Numbered from the stretch's first letter, positions 1 to 6,773 are shown. The stretch is DNA of 17,612 nucleotides from an uncultured bacterium (GCA_948467735.1 CAOKFN010000064.1:1-17612), one strand, 5' to 3'. Program-made: numbers and translations. The notes: generated by a model from the sequence alone, not told the origin.

Positions 1-82
1 TTATGCGGCCTGTAGGCATTTTTCTTATTGTGGAACTGTTAAAGACCCGGGAAAATCACCCGCCGCAATTCTATAAAATTTC

Positions 83-112
83 TTGACATTCAGGGAAGCG
101 CCGCGTTATAAT
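83..112 (+). promoter_or_regulatory. Sigma-A promoter upstream of tRNA-Pro
   Basis: A TTGACA box at 83-88 and a TATAAT box at 107-112 are both perfect and are separated by 18 bases. Transcription should start near 119, about 200 bases before the tRNA-Pro gene at 320. I see no convincing gene between the two; the only open frame there runs straight through the tRNA and is rejected. The promoter therefore makes either a long tRNA precursor or a separate short RNA. Bases 1-80 show nothing recognisable. Confidence 0.75.
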
Positions 113-319
113 GACATAGTACATATGGCAAGAAAGAATGGTATCCGTAAGAAAGTGCGGTGGGGGACTTCGGCTTTTCAGGACGTTTCAAGGCGTTTTC
201 CGCATGAGTTCTCCTGTGGTTTTGATTGGCGGAATAAGTGAGAAGCAAAGGCGTCCTTTTATAATCGGGCGGGGGACGGCGGCAGTTTTTACGGATTGTA
301 TTTTTGAGATGCTGTATTT

Positions 320-394
320 CGGGGTGTGGCTCAGTTTGGCTAGAGCGCCTGGTTTGGGACCAGGAGGCCGCAGGTTCAAATCCTGTCACCCCGA
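320..394 (+). tRNA. tRNA-Pro (anticodon UGG)
   Basis: A full cloverleaf is visible. The acceptor arms are CGGGGTG at 320-326 and CACCCCG at 387-393, with discriminator A at 394. The D-arm carries the usual GGCTCAG...GAGC pattern. The anticodon stem CCTGG/CCAGG encloses the seven-base loop TTTGGGA, which gives anticodon TGG and reads proline CCA codons. The T-arm is GCAGG TTCAAAT CCTGT. The 3' CCA is not encoded and must be added by the nucleotidyltransferase. A strong intrinsic terminator follows. Confidence 0.96.
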
Positions 395-419
395 TTTTTC
401 ATAGCTGCGAGCCGGGCGG

Positions 420-480
420 GTTCGATGACGGAAAAAGCTGTGGGGAGCTTGCTCACCGACAGCTTTTTTTGATATCGAAC
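420..480 (+). terminator. Intrinsic terminator after tRNA-Pro, with an outer stem
   Basis: The core hairpin (432-470) pairs AAAAAGCTGT with ACAGCTTTTT through an imperfect GC-rich upper stem (GAGC/GCTC around a TT turn) and ends in a run of T. A further inverted pair, GTTCGAT (420-426) and ATCGAAC (474-480), brackets the hairpin, so the dyad extends beyond the normal terminator. It ends the tRNA-Pro transcript and separates it from the HAD gene. Confidence 0.85.
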
Positions 481-549
481 ACATGCGGCGATGTCACGAT
501 GACAGAAACAACAGTTTCAGAAAATAATATGTTGAAGAAGGAGGTGTCG

Positions 550-1236
550 ATGAAATATAAAGCTGTTATTTTTGATTTGTTTGAAACCTTAGTTACTGAA
601 TGGGGGCATAAAAAATATACAAAAAATGAAATGTGTTCTGACTTGGGCATTGCAAGAGAAAAATTTGATATGTTTTGGCCGGAAAACGAAAAAAGATATT
701 CGGGTGAAATAAGCTTTAAGGATTCTATTCTATCCGTATGTGAAAAATGCGGTAAGAAGATTGATGATTCAAGGCTGTCTGAAATTATCGATAAAAGGAT
801 AAGAACGAAATCGCTTTGTTTTGAATCTATTAATCCGGATGTGTATATTTTATTGGATCGTCTCAAAACGATGGGACTGCGATTAGCCATTATAAGCAAT
901 TGCTCTTCTGAAGAAGTAAAAGGTATCAGGCAAAGTAAAATATACGAATATTTTGATCAGGTAATATTGTCCTATGAAGTAAAAATGCAGAAACCTGATG
1001 TTCGTATTTATGAAGAGTGTTCCGGTTTATTAGGAGCTGCCGTAGAGAATTGTATTTTTGTAGGGGACGGTGGCAGCGATGAGCTTCAAGGCGCTAAATT
1101 AGCTGGAATGAAGGCAATTCAGGCAAAATGGTACACTAATCAGCTTCCACATAAGTGTGACAATATAGATGGCGTTTTGACAGTAGAAAAACCACTTGAT
1201 ATCATACATTTTTTGGAAATAAACGGCAAGAAGTGA
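550..1236 (+). CDS. HAD-superfamily hydrolase (haloacid dehalogenase-like)
   Basis: A 228-residue cytosolic hydrolase of the HAD superfamily, the usual length for the L-2-haloacid dehalogenase-like/phosphatase group. Motif I is FDLFETL with nucleophile Asp9. Motif II is ISN with Ser116. Motif III is Lys148 in QKPD. Motif IV is VGDGGSDELQGA with Asp173 and Asp177. The cap domain is helical (about residues 15-95). The substrate cannot be told; such enzymes usually remove phosphate from small metabolites. The frame is open further upstream, but AGGAGG at 539-544 sits correctly for the ATG at 550. The gene is AT-rich, and a decayed copy of its last third lies at about 2540-2800, on the far side of the toxin-antitoxin pair. 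It is probably expressed alone. Confidence 0.88.
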   Translation: MKYKAVIFDLFETLVTEWGHKKYTKNEMCSDLGIAREKFDMFWPENEKRYSGEISFKDSILSVCEKCGKKIDDSRLSEIIDKRIRTKSLCFESINPDVYILLDRLKTMGLRLAIISNCSSEEVKGIRQSKIYEYFDQVILSYEVKMQKPDVRIYEECSGLLGAAVENCIFVGDGGSDELQGAKLAGMKAIQAKWYTNQLPHKCDNIDGVLTVEKPLDIIHFLEINGKK

Positions 1237-1324
1237 AGCCAGATATGGCAAAGCTGGAAGAGGTTTTCGGGAATACAAGAGCGGCATCACAATAGCGGTG
1301 CATGATGTTACGGCTGTACTTATG

Positions 1325-1354
1325 GAGGGGATATCTTTTGGTATTCCCTCTTTT
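1325..1354 (+). terminator. Possible intrinsic terminator in the 1237-1484 gap
   Basis: GAGGGGATA (1325-1333) pairs with TATTCCCTC (1342-1350), nine pairs with one G-T wobble, around an eight-base loop and followed by TTTT. It could end the HAD transcript, though it lies about 90 bases after that stop codon. A frame without stops crosses the same bases, so the gap may instead hold the remains of an unrecognised gene. Confidence 0.45.
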
Positions 1355-1386
1355 ACGCTGCTGACAAAAATTTCATGGGAATTTTA

Positions 1387-1415
1387 TTGTAAACAGGAGA
1401 AGCTTTTTGTATAAT
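1387..1415 (+). promoter_or_regulatory. Promoter of the nucleotidyltransferase remnant and TA pair
   Basis: TTGTAA (1387-1392) and TATAAT (1410-1415) have an ideal 17-base spacer. The box lies about 70 bases before the start of the broken nucleotidyltransferase gene and is the only good promoter I see before the antitoxin and toxin genes, so it may still drive them. Confidence 0.55.
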
Positions 1416-1484
1416 GAAAGTAACCTATAGAAAAAGAAGACATGAAAAAGAGCCGCTTTATTCAAAGGAAAGGAGTTGATGATT

Positions 1485-1698
1485 ATGCTCACAAGCGAAA
1501 TCCGGGAATTGACAAACCATTTTGTCGAACAGCTCCTGCCTGTCCAAATCTATCCGCAAAGTGAAGCAGCGTCCTGTGGATATTGTTGTAGGAACCGTAA
1601 GCCGTTTTGAAGCCAGAAAAGAAATTCCCTCTATAGAAAACGAGGTGTACGGAAAAGGAGTGCTTTTGTACGATGCAGGAGATTGTGAAGCAGCATGA
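1485..1698 (+). pseudogene. Nucleotidyltransferase-domain protein remnant (internal deletion)
   Basis: Two pieces of a small nucleotidyltransferase (MNT/NTP_transf_2 type) can be read in different frames. The first starts at the ATG at 1485 behind an AAAGGAG site and reads EIRELTNHFVEQLLPVQIY, after which family members continue with the catalytic GSxxRG and DxD motifs. Here that segment is missing: at about 1555 the sequence jumps to a second frame reading RPVDIVVGTVSRFEARKEIP and ENEVYGKGVLLYDAG, the normal C-terminal end, which stops at 1698. The catalytic core is gone, so the protein must be inactive. Intact relatives often pair with a HEPN-domain partner as toxin-antitoxin modules; here a different toxin pair follows 42 bases downstream. 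Assignment is from remembered family pattern. Confidence 0.7.
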
Positions 1699-1740
1699 AA
1701 TTGAAATGCAGCTGTAACAGAGATTGAAAGGAGGTTGTCA

Positions 1741-1977
1741 ATGGAGGCTATTCGCAAATATATTGATGCAAGCAGTCTGATGGCTGTCATGGCATTGCCG
1801 GAAACTTTTCAAAATCGAAAATTGGAGGTTCTTATCTTTCCAACGGAGGAACAAGAGCCGGAAAAGGCGGATATTGCATCGATAGTACAGTCATTGATTG
1901 GAGCAATTCCTGCTGCGGATTTGTCATTGGCGGAAATGCAGGAGGAAAGGCGGCACAAATATGAAACTGCTGATTGA
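1741..1977 (+). CDS. Antitoxin-like protein of a PIN toxin pair
   Basis: A 78-residue protein starting at an ATG preceded by a strong AGGAGG (1730-1735). An in-frame TTG six bases earlier overlaps the binding site and is unlikely. The N-terminal half has a helix-strand pattern (MEAIRKYIDASSLMAVMALP, then KLEVLIFP), and the C-terminal third is helical and charged, as expected of the part of a VapB-like antitoxin that wraps a toxin. Its last 17 bases overlap the start of the PIN-domain gene, the classic arrangement of type II toxin-antitoxin operons with coupled translation. It would bind and silence the PIN nuclease and perhaps repress its own promoter. I do not recognise a named DNA-binding fold; function is inferred mainly from position. 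Confidence 0.72.
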   Translation: MEAIRKYIDASSLMAVMALPETFQNRKLEVLIFPTEEQEPEKADIASIVQSLIGAIPAADLSLAEMQEERRHKYETAD

Positions 1978-2389
1978 CACGAATATTGTGTTGGACGTCC
2001 TTTTGCAGCGCGAGCCATTTTGCTGGGATGCAGTGAAAGTGATGAATCTGGCGCAGCATGATGATGTTCATGAGTATGTGTCTGCGTCTGCGATAACGGA
2101 TATATATTACATTGCATATAAACAGATAAAAGACAGGGAATTGGTATTAGACCTTATAAAAAGGCTTCTCATGGTAGTATCCATAGCTGCAGTTACCGAA
2201 CAGGAAATCAGAAATGCCATGGAAATAGAATGGAAAGACTTTGAGGATGCCGTACAATATTCTGTTGCGCTGTTGAATGAAATGGAAGGACTTGTCACAA
2301 GGAATCCAAGGGACTATGAAAGAGCGGATATAAGTATCTGGTCTCCAGAGCAGGTGTTGAAGGTGTATGGAGATAAGAAACAGGAATAA
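1961..2389 (+). CDS. PIN-domain ribonuclease toxin (VapC-like)
   Basis: A 142-residue PIN-domain protein, standard length for a VapC-type toxin, a metal-dependent RNase that typically cleaves tRNA or rRNA when not bound by its antitoxin. The fold is marked by LLIDTNIVLDVLL at residues 3-15 (Asp6, Asp12), by SAITDIYYIAYK around Asp47, by the acidic WKDFEDAVQY (Asp93, Asp96), and by LVTRNPRDYERADI at 111-124, which matches the (V/I)TRNxxDF signature near the PIN C-terminus. All expected acidic active-site positions appear to be present, so the protein may be active. The ATG lies inside the end of the antitoxin gene, and GGAGG at 1940-1945 is available upstream. Neighbours are a dead nucleotidyltransferase gene before it and a recombinase scrap after it. 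Confidence 0.87.
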   Translation: MKLLIDTNIVLDVLLQREPFCWDAVKVMNLAQHDDVHEYVSASAITDIYYIAYKQIKDRELVLDLIKRLLMVVSIAAVTEQEIRNAMEIEWKDFEDAVQYSVALLNEMEGLVTRNPRDYERADISIWSPEQVLKVYGDKKQE

Positions 2390-2420
2390 GTGTTCCGTGG
2401 CGCCCCGACTTCTTATATCC

Positions 2421-2537
2421 TCATTTTTCATAGTGCATCGTCATTTCCAACGCGGAATGTCCCCAATAATGTTGAATCGTGCTTAATGGAATATTGTGTT
2501 TGTACATTTGTGTCGGCCCGTAAAACCGAAATTTATG
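2421..2537 (-). pseudogene. Tyrosine recombinase/integrase C-terminal remnant
   Basis: On the minus strand, one frame from about 2537 to the stop at 2421 reads the end of a phage-type integrase. It starts with HKFR in the place of the conserved HxxR box, continues with TQMYKHNIPLSTIQHYWGHS, where GH is the usual LGH box, and ends LEMTMHYEK with the catalytic tyrosine. Only about 39 residues remain of a family normally 300-400 long. The HxLRHTxAT segment is degraded to FRFYGPTQ, so the piece is not functional. It abuts the HAD-gene fragment. It implies that an integrating element or its edge once lay here, about 2 kb from the tRNA-Pro gene. Confidence 0.72.
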
Positions 2538-2539
2538 AA

Positions 2540-2800
2540 TACTGTATTATGACAAGGTAATCCTTTCCTATGAAATAAAAATGAGGAAGCCGGATATCCG
2601 TATTTATCAAGAAACGGCAGATTTATTAGGAGCTGCCGTAAATCAATGTGTTTTTTAAAGGAGATGGGGAAAGCAATGAGCTTGAAGGCGCTGAAATGAC
2701 AGGTATGAAACCGGTTCAGGCCAAATGGCATACCAATTAATTCCCGCATAAACGCGGCAGTTTGGATGGATTTTTGACAGCGGAAGAGCCAATGAAGCAT
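2540..2800 (+). pseudogene. Decayed second copy of the HAD hydrolase (C-terminal third)
   Basis: The stretch matches the intact HAD gene at 550-1236 over roughly residues 134-218. It reads KVILSYEIKMRKPDIRIYQ, then LLGAAVNQCVF, and in another frame GDGESNELEGAEMTGMK and QAKWHTN. The longest identical run with the intact gene is 19 bases (TTTATTAGGAGCTGCCGTA). An extra T in a run of six (around 2651-2656) shifts the frame, and a CAG-to-TAA type change (HTN-stop-FPH) adds a nonsense codon near 2739. The N-terminal two thirds, with the nucleophile Asp motif, are absent. It cannot make a working enzyme. It is probably the relic of a paralogous gene or of a duplication cut by the recombinase-bearing piece just upstream. 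Confidence 0.85.
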
Positions 2801-2823
2801 GTAAGCAGCGGAGGAAAATGTAG

Positions 2824-3627
2824 ATGGTAGATATTGACAATATGTCCAGTAAAACCGTTTTAGAGGAACAGTACAAAAACACAAATAATCTTAAGCTGCG
2901 AAAAAGCCTGCATGAAAAATACAGCGTCAATCAGGTTGGATTTCAAAAGTGGATGTTTGAGCAGTATCCCTTTCGCGCAGGTATAAGGATCTTGGAATTA
3001 GGGAGCGGAAGAGGCGAATTATGGAATTACTATTTTGAAGACGAGGTGCTCCAAGGGTATGAAATGGAGATCACATTATCGGATTTTTCGGAGGGGATGG
3101 TGGAGCATCTGCGGCATATTTTTTCGGGCAGGAGGATTTCCGTCAGAAAAATTGACATATTGGATATCCCGTTTGAGAGGGACACGTTTGACCTAATCAT
3201 AGCAAATTCCATGCTGTACCATGTGAAGGATATTGATACGGCGCTTTCCGAAGTACATCGGGTCTTGAAAAAAGACGGTTTATTTTACTGTTCTACCTTT
3301 GGAATGAACGGAATGGCGCAGTATCTTTATCGTGCGTTAGATGAACTTGGCATTCCCTGCCATCATGAATCCAATATATCCTTCACGCTGCAGAACGGGA
3401 TGCAGATACTCAAAAGGCAGTTTGGCAGAGTGGAAAGATATGATTATGAGGATGCGTTGGAAATTGACAATATTGAGGATTATTTAGAGTATATTTATTC
3501 GATGGCTTCTATGAAAGAGCTTGACAGAAAATACTATGATATTTTATTTGATTATTTTAACGCTAAAAAGTCAGGCGGATATCTGCATGTACCAAAAGAA
3601 TATGGAATGTTTGCCGTCGGAAAATAG
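2824..3627 (+). CDS. Class I SAM-dependent methyltransferase
   Basis: A 267-residue cytosolic methyltransferase of the Methyltransf_11/25 type. Motif I, which binds S-adenosylmethionine, is RILELGSGRGELW at residues 55-67. The acidic residue after strand 2 is Asp87 in TLSDFSEGM. IDILDIPFERDTFDLIIANSMLYH (110-133) gives motifs II and III, and LSEVHRVLKKDGLFYCST is the usual post-motif III helix and strand. The C-terminal 100 residues form a variable region that would set the substrate. GGAGG at 2810-2814 lies nine bases before the ATG at 2824. The acceptor is unknown. It is the first of three separately spaced plus-strand genes with the GNAT and Nudix genes, a mix often seen around resistance or small-molecule modification cargo. 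Confidence 0.88.
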   Translation: MVDIDNMSSKTVLEEQYKNTNNLKLRKSLHEKYSVNQVGFQKWMFEQYPFRAGIRILELGSGRGELWNYYFEDEVLQGYEMEITLSDFSEGMVEHLRHIFSGRRISVRKIDILDIPFERDTFDLIIANSMLYHVKDIDTALSEVHRVLKKDGLFYCSTFGMNGMAQYLYRALDELGIPCHHESNISFTLQNGMQILKRQFGRVERYDYEDALEIDNIEDYLEYIYSMASMKELDRKYYDILFDYFNAKKSGGYLHVPKEYGMFAVGK

Positions 3628-3690
3628 CAGGAGCGGCTATGCTGTCTGGCAGACAGCCGATAAGCTCAGCTTTAGAAAGGATATAATTTT

Positions 3691-4146
3691 ATGATATTTG
3701 AGATGTTAAATCAAGAGAATGCGGACGACTATATTGCGTATTTGAAAACGGCAATGAACGAGGAACCGGACATGATGACTGCCGAAAACATCGATGAACA
3801 GGGAATAAAAGACAGGATTTTGGACCCTTTTTTTCACAGGACGGCTTCTATTCTTGCAAGAGAAAACGGCAGGGTGGTGGGACGGATAGAATATCATTTT
3901 TATGGCTGTCTGCAGGACGGCAGCAGGATGGCGTATGTGGATTGGGTTTATGTTTTGAAATCATACAGGCATAACGGGATTGCGCAGATGCTTTTCCGTG
4001 AATTTGAAAGAGCGTGTACGGAAAATAACATTGATCAATATTATTTAATCCGCGCGGAAAACCAAGAGGCGGACAGATTTTATCATCATTTTGAAGGCGC
4101 TGAGCTGAGCGAGGCTCCTTTTTTAAGAAAATATCTGAAGGTATAG
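3691..4146 (+). CDS. GNAT-family N-acetyltransferase
   Basis: A 151-residue single-domain acetyltransferase that would move acetyl from acetyl-CoA to an amine. The core strand YVDWVYVLKSYRHNGIA (residues 82-98) carries motif A, with RHNGIA as the (R/Q)xxGxA pyrophosphate-binding loop. Motif B, NQEADRFYHHFEGAE (124-138), follows the usual NxxAxxFYxxxGFE pattern. AAAGGA at 3676-3681 precedes the ATG by about nine bases. The gene lies 63 bases after the methyltransferase gene and 49 bases before the Nudix gene, all on one strand, so a shared transcript is possible. Substrate unknown. Confidence 0.87.
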   Translation: MIFEMLNQENADDYIAYLKTAMNEEPDMMTAENIDEQGIKDRILDPFFHRTASILARENGRVVGRIEYHFYGCLQDGSRMAYVDWVYVLKSYRHNGIAQMLFREFERACTENNIDQYYLIRAENQEADRFYHHFEGAELSEAPFLRKYLKV

Positions 4147-4195
4147 ATGTTCTGCGGGAGATGTTTCATATCCTGCGGGGAAAGGAAGAAAATTG

Positions 4196-4657
4196 ATGGG
4201 TAATGAAAATACAAACTGGGGCCAGAGCGTTACCGGCGTGGTGATTCAGGATAATAAGGTCTTATTGGCCAGACATACCTATGGCAGCGGGAAGGGCAGG
4301 ATGATCGTGCCGGGAGGATATGTGGAGCAGGGCGAAACGCCGCAGCAGGCTCTGGCGCGCGAATATCTGGAGGAAACCGGAATCACGGTGGAGCCGGAAG
4401 ATATTATCGGGATAAGGTTTAATACGCATGACTGGTATATTGCGTTCCGTGCGAAATATATTTCGGGCATTCCCAGATCGGATCATGACGAAAACAGCGA
4501 AGTCCTGTGGATGGATATCAAGGAAGCGCTGCTGCGGGAGGATGTTCCGGAATTGACGAAGAAGCTGATCCAGAGCGCGGCTTCCAATGAGGAGGGACTG
4601 CGCTTTACGGATTATAAAAGTTCATCCCAGCCGCCGTATTCGTTATACTGTATATGA
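4196..4657 (+). CDS. Nudix hydrolase
   Basis: A 153-residue pyrophosphohydrolase. The Nudix box is complete at residues 41-63: Gly41, Glu47, then REYLEETGI at 55-63, matching GX5EX7REUXEEXGU. The catalytic metal-binding glutamates Glu59 and Glu60 are present. The enzyme would hydrolyse a nucleoside diphosphate linked to another group; the substrate is not evident. A TTG three bases earlier is also in frame, but the AAGGAAG at 4182-4188 fits the ATG at 4196. It ends a plus-strand run with the methyltransferase and GNAT genes and is richer in GC than the HAD and PIN genes to its left. Confidence 0.9.
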   Translation: MGNENTNWGQSVTGVVIQDNKVLLARHTYGSGKGRMIVPGGYVEQGETPQQALAREYLEETGITVEPEDIIGIRFNTHDWYIAFRAKYISGIPRSDHDENSEVLWMDIKEALLREDVPELTKKLIQSAASNEEGLRFTDYKSSSQPPYSLYCI

Positions 4658-4717
4658 TAAGGGGGCAGAGATATTGGCAGGCGTGTAATCCTGCCGGATA
4701 GATTGGTTAGCTCCATC

Positions 4718-4736
4718 TGCCTATAAAATATAGGCA
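4718..4736. repeat. Small perfect hairpin in the Nudix-GNAT gap
   Basis: TGCCTAT (4718-4724) and ATAGGCA (4730-4736) are a perfect seven-base inverted repeat around AAAAT. It lies between two convergent genes, so it could weakly end transcription, but no T-run follows on either strand. TTAGCT (4707-4712) and AGCTAA (4792-4797) form a wider, weaker pair around it. Confidence 0.4.
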
Positions 4737-4809
4737 AAGCCTCAAACAATTATTAAGATAATCTGCCTTACCTGCCTGCATAGACAAATTCAGCTAACTA
4801 TCATGATTG

Positions 4810-5304
4810 TCAAAATTGCCGCAATGGGCGGCAAGTGTATTGAAGATATTTGGAAGCTCTTCCGCCTTCGGAAAATTCTTCTAATACAGTAAAGCCGTTT
4901 TTTTCAAGGACTCGTATGGAGGCAGTGTTTTGGGAAAAGGTAAAGGCGCCGATCGTGCTGAGCGCATACCTATCCTGTATTTCTTTTAGAAACAGGGAGA
5001 CGGCTTTCGTGGCAATTCCGTGTCCCCAATACGATGTTTCAAAGATGCAATAGCTCAACATGGCGTTTGGTTCTTTGCCTGCACCGATGCAGTAACACCA
5101 TATGTCGCCGATATAGTCCCCGTCGGCTATGATGGTTTTCCCATAACTGTCTGCCGTTGGAAGCAGCGTTTTCCGATAGTCCGTCAGGGCTTCCTCTTCG
5201 GTTTGGGCTTTCTGCAGCAGTACAGTTTTAATTTCCGGTGTATTCGCTTTTTTGAAATAAATTCTGACCGTTTCGGCGGTTCTGTCTCCTAAACGTATGT
5301 CCAT
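4810..5304 (-). CDS. GNAT-family N-acetyltransferase (RimJ/RimL-like)
   Basis: A 164-residue acetyltransferase on the minus strand, of the Acetyltransf_3 type that acetylates protein N-termini or small amines. A strand with GDYIGDIWCYCIG precedes motif A at SYWGHGIATKAV (residues 91-102, with WGHGIA as the acetyl-CoA loop). NTASIRVLEKNGF (126-138) is the classic NxxSxrvlEKxGF motif B. The end, YLQYT, resembles the usual final strand. AGGAGG lies seven bases before the ATG, inside the tail of the transposase remnant upstream, whose frame overlaps this start by 16 bases. It converges with the Nudix gene. Substrate unknown. Confidence 0.88.
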   Translation of the reverse strand: MDIRLGDRTAETVRIYFKKANTPEIKTVLLQKAQTEEEALTDYRKTLLPTADSYGKTIIADGDYIGDIWCYCIGAGKEPNAMLSYCIFETSYWGHGIATKAVSLFLKEIQDRYALSTIGAFTFSQNTASIRVLEKNGFTVLEEFSEGGRASKYLQYTCRPLRQF

Positions 5305-5783
5305 TCTGCCTCCTGTCTTTCACAGTCCATGTCCTTGCGGAGCGTATCGTCCTGAACATATTCTGAGATTTCTTTCAAGATTTGGCTGGTTTCCTTTTGC
5401 ATCCAACTGCTCATATTTTTCATCCCTGTTGTGGAACGGATTGTTTTTCTGTCCAGAGAAATGGCGGTCTGGCTCCGGTCTTCGGGCAAAAACTGAGCAG
5501 CCCGTTTCATCAGGCATTGATTCAATGTGTCTGTTCCTGCCATTTTCAGCAGTACCAAAAGCCAATAGCAGCATGGAATGTGCTCTATTCTGAAATTTTC
5601 CTTTAAAAATCTGCTTACATGTTCACTTTCCGCCCACTGATGAATTTGGCTGACATTTTTTTAGCCGCATAGGCTTCCGAGTACCACGATGCTGATTGCT
5701 TCTGCGATACTGCAAAAATATCCATTGTATTCTTCTGTCGTTTCCACTTCTTCAAAGAAGTCTGTTAATGTTGTTCTGTCCAT
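5289..5783 (-). pseudogene. ISAs1-type transposase, N-terminal remnant with internal stop
   Basis: From ATG 5783 the minus strand reads MDRTTLTDFFEEVETTEEYN, then IVVLGSLCG, a TAA stop at codon 41 (5661-5663), then NVSQIHQWAESEHVSRFLKE, IPCCYWLLVLL and AISLDRKTIRSTTG. This follows the ISAs1/H-repeat transposase N-terminus (helical DDE-associated domain, then A(I/L)DGKT(I/V)RGS), with Gly changed to Arg in DGKT. Real proteins of the family have about 350-380 residues; here the DDE catalytic part is missing. After codon ~125 the frame continues into about 40 residues (SSWMQKETSQILKEISEYVQ and on) that do not look like the family, perhaps the end of another gene. It is dead by nonsense mutation and truncation. 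Confidence 0.72.
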
Positions 5784-5789
5784 GCCTTC

Positions 5790-5818
5790 ATTATATCTTA
5801 TTTATAACTTTTTGAAAA
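5790..5818 (-). promoter_or_regulatory. Promoter of the transposase remnant
   Basis: On the minus strand TTTTCA (5818-5813) and TATAAT (5795-5790) have a 17-base spacer and lie just before the ATG at 5783. It is probably the original transposase promoter and could now supply transcription to the downstream GNAT gene. Confidence 0.45.
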
Positions 5819-5896
5819 TTGATTTCTGTGCTAAGCCGACAACATGACAGACCCAAACGGAGGGAGGAAGAAATCACTGATTAAGGAGAGATTAGT

Positions 5897-6652
5897 ATGA
5901 AAAAAGAATATTTTATTTTAAATGATATTTCGTATAAAATAATTAGTTCAAGCATTGGTGTGTATGAAACAAACGAGGGGATTCAATTATTCCCCGAAGT
6001 GACCGCTAAATGCGATCAGGTTGAACAGGAATTGTCAAAGCTTTATTTATACCATAATAATGGATTTCAAACAGGGGTAAAAAGGATAGAGGAGCTGGCA
6101 GGGAAAAAGTATGTCTGGGAAGAAGCCTATAATGACCAAGGGGAGGAAGCGGGATTTCTTTGTGTGCTGGAGCATGAGAATGTAACGCAGGGAATAATAG
6201 AAATCATGGATGTAGGCAGAAATGAGATTACTTTGAAGTGGAAAGGGAAAGCGAATATTTTTTGGAGCGATTCATTTGGTGCAGATGTTCCGTTTGAAAC
6301 AGTGCTTCAGATGAAATTGCCAAAGAAGCGCAGAGTAACAATTGACGCATACAAGACTGTGAAGACAAAAGTGAACAAAGATTTGGAAATTGAACTGTTA
6401 AATTTTCCCGAAGTTGAATCTGCTGCATATAAAATGCAGGAAACGAGGATTTGGACGGATTTTAATGTCACGCTTTATTTTAAGGTTACATATAAAGGAA
6501 CGGAATATTTGGGGAATGTTGTATACACGAATGGGAAAAATAATTATGAAACCTTTTTTGATAAGTCTTGCCCTTTGAAAATAGTGCATGATGGATTTGG
6601 CTGGTCGAATTTTGCGTTTGAATTTGTGTTTTGCGTGGAATCCGGCTCGTAG
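5897..6652 (+). CDS. Hypothetical protein, 251 aa, strand-rich
   Basis: I do not recognise this protein. It starts at an ATG seven bases behind AAGGAGAG (5883-5890). It has no signal peptide or membrane segment and seems made mostly of beta strands rich in aromatic and charged residues, for example EITLKWKGKANIFWSDSFG near the middle, FNVTLYFKVTYKGTEYLGNV later, and a Phe-rich end (WSNFAFEFVFCVE). It could have two similar halves, but I cannot prove that by eye. The gene is clearly AT-rich compared with genes to the right, stands alone, and is followed by its own terminator at 6707-6736. Such orphans near IS remnants are often transferred cargo; no function is claimed. Confidence 0.75.
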   Translation: MKKEYFILNDISYKIISSSIGVYETNEGIQLFPEVTAKCDQVEQELSKLYLYHNNGFQTGVKRIEELAGKKYVWEEAYNDQGEEAGFLCVLEHENVTQGIIEIMDVGRNEITLKWKGKANIFWSDSFGADVPFETVLQMKLPKKRRVTIDAYKTVKTKVNKDLEIELLNFPEVESAAYKMQETRIWTDFNVTLYFKVTYKGTEYLGNVVYTNGKNNYETFFDKSCPLKIVHDGFGWSNFAFEFVFCVESGS

Positions 6653-6706
6653 TAGAAAGAAACAACCATTACCATAATCACAACTTAATAAGTAACACAG
6701 CGTCAG

Positions 6707-6736
6707 GGCGTATAGAAAAAACCATGCGCCTTTTTT
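6707..6736 (+). terminator. Intrinsic terminator of the 251-aa gene
   Basis: GGCGTAT (6707-6713) pairs with ATGCGCC (6724-6730), seven pairs with one G-T wobble, over a ten-base A-rich loop, directly followed by six T. It lies 55 bases after the stop codon. Confidence 0.75.
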
Positions 6737-6737
6737 C

Positions 6738-6755
6738 ATGCGTGCCTGCACGCAT
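6738..6755. repeat. Perfect palindrome, 8-base arms
   Basis: ATGCGTGC (6738-6745) and GCACGCAT (6748-6755) form a perfect dyad with a two-base centre, directly behind the terminator T-run. The short centre favours a protein-binding site over an RNA hairpin, but nothing ties it to a regulator. Confidence 0.5.
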
Positions 6756-6773
6756 TGCCCAACAAGGAGGAAC

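Noticed and set aside
260..265. A second TATAAT closer to tRNA-Pro
   Set aside because: There is no acceptable -35 box at 16-19 bases upstream and no extended -10, so it is not supported as a promoter.
138..404. An 88-codon plus-strand frame in the tRNA-Pro leader
   Set aside because: It runs through the whole tRNA gene, has no good ribosome site and shows no protein-like pattern.
1237..1440. An open frame of about 58 codons between the HAD and nucleotidyltransferase genes
   Set aside because: It has no start with a ribosome site and no recognisable protein pattern, and a terminator-like hairpin and a promoter lie within it.
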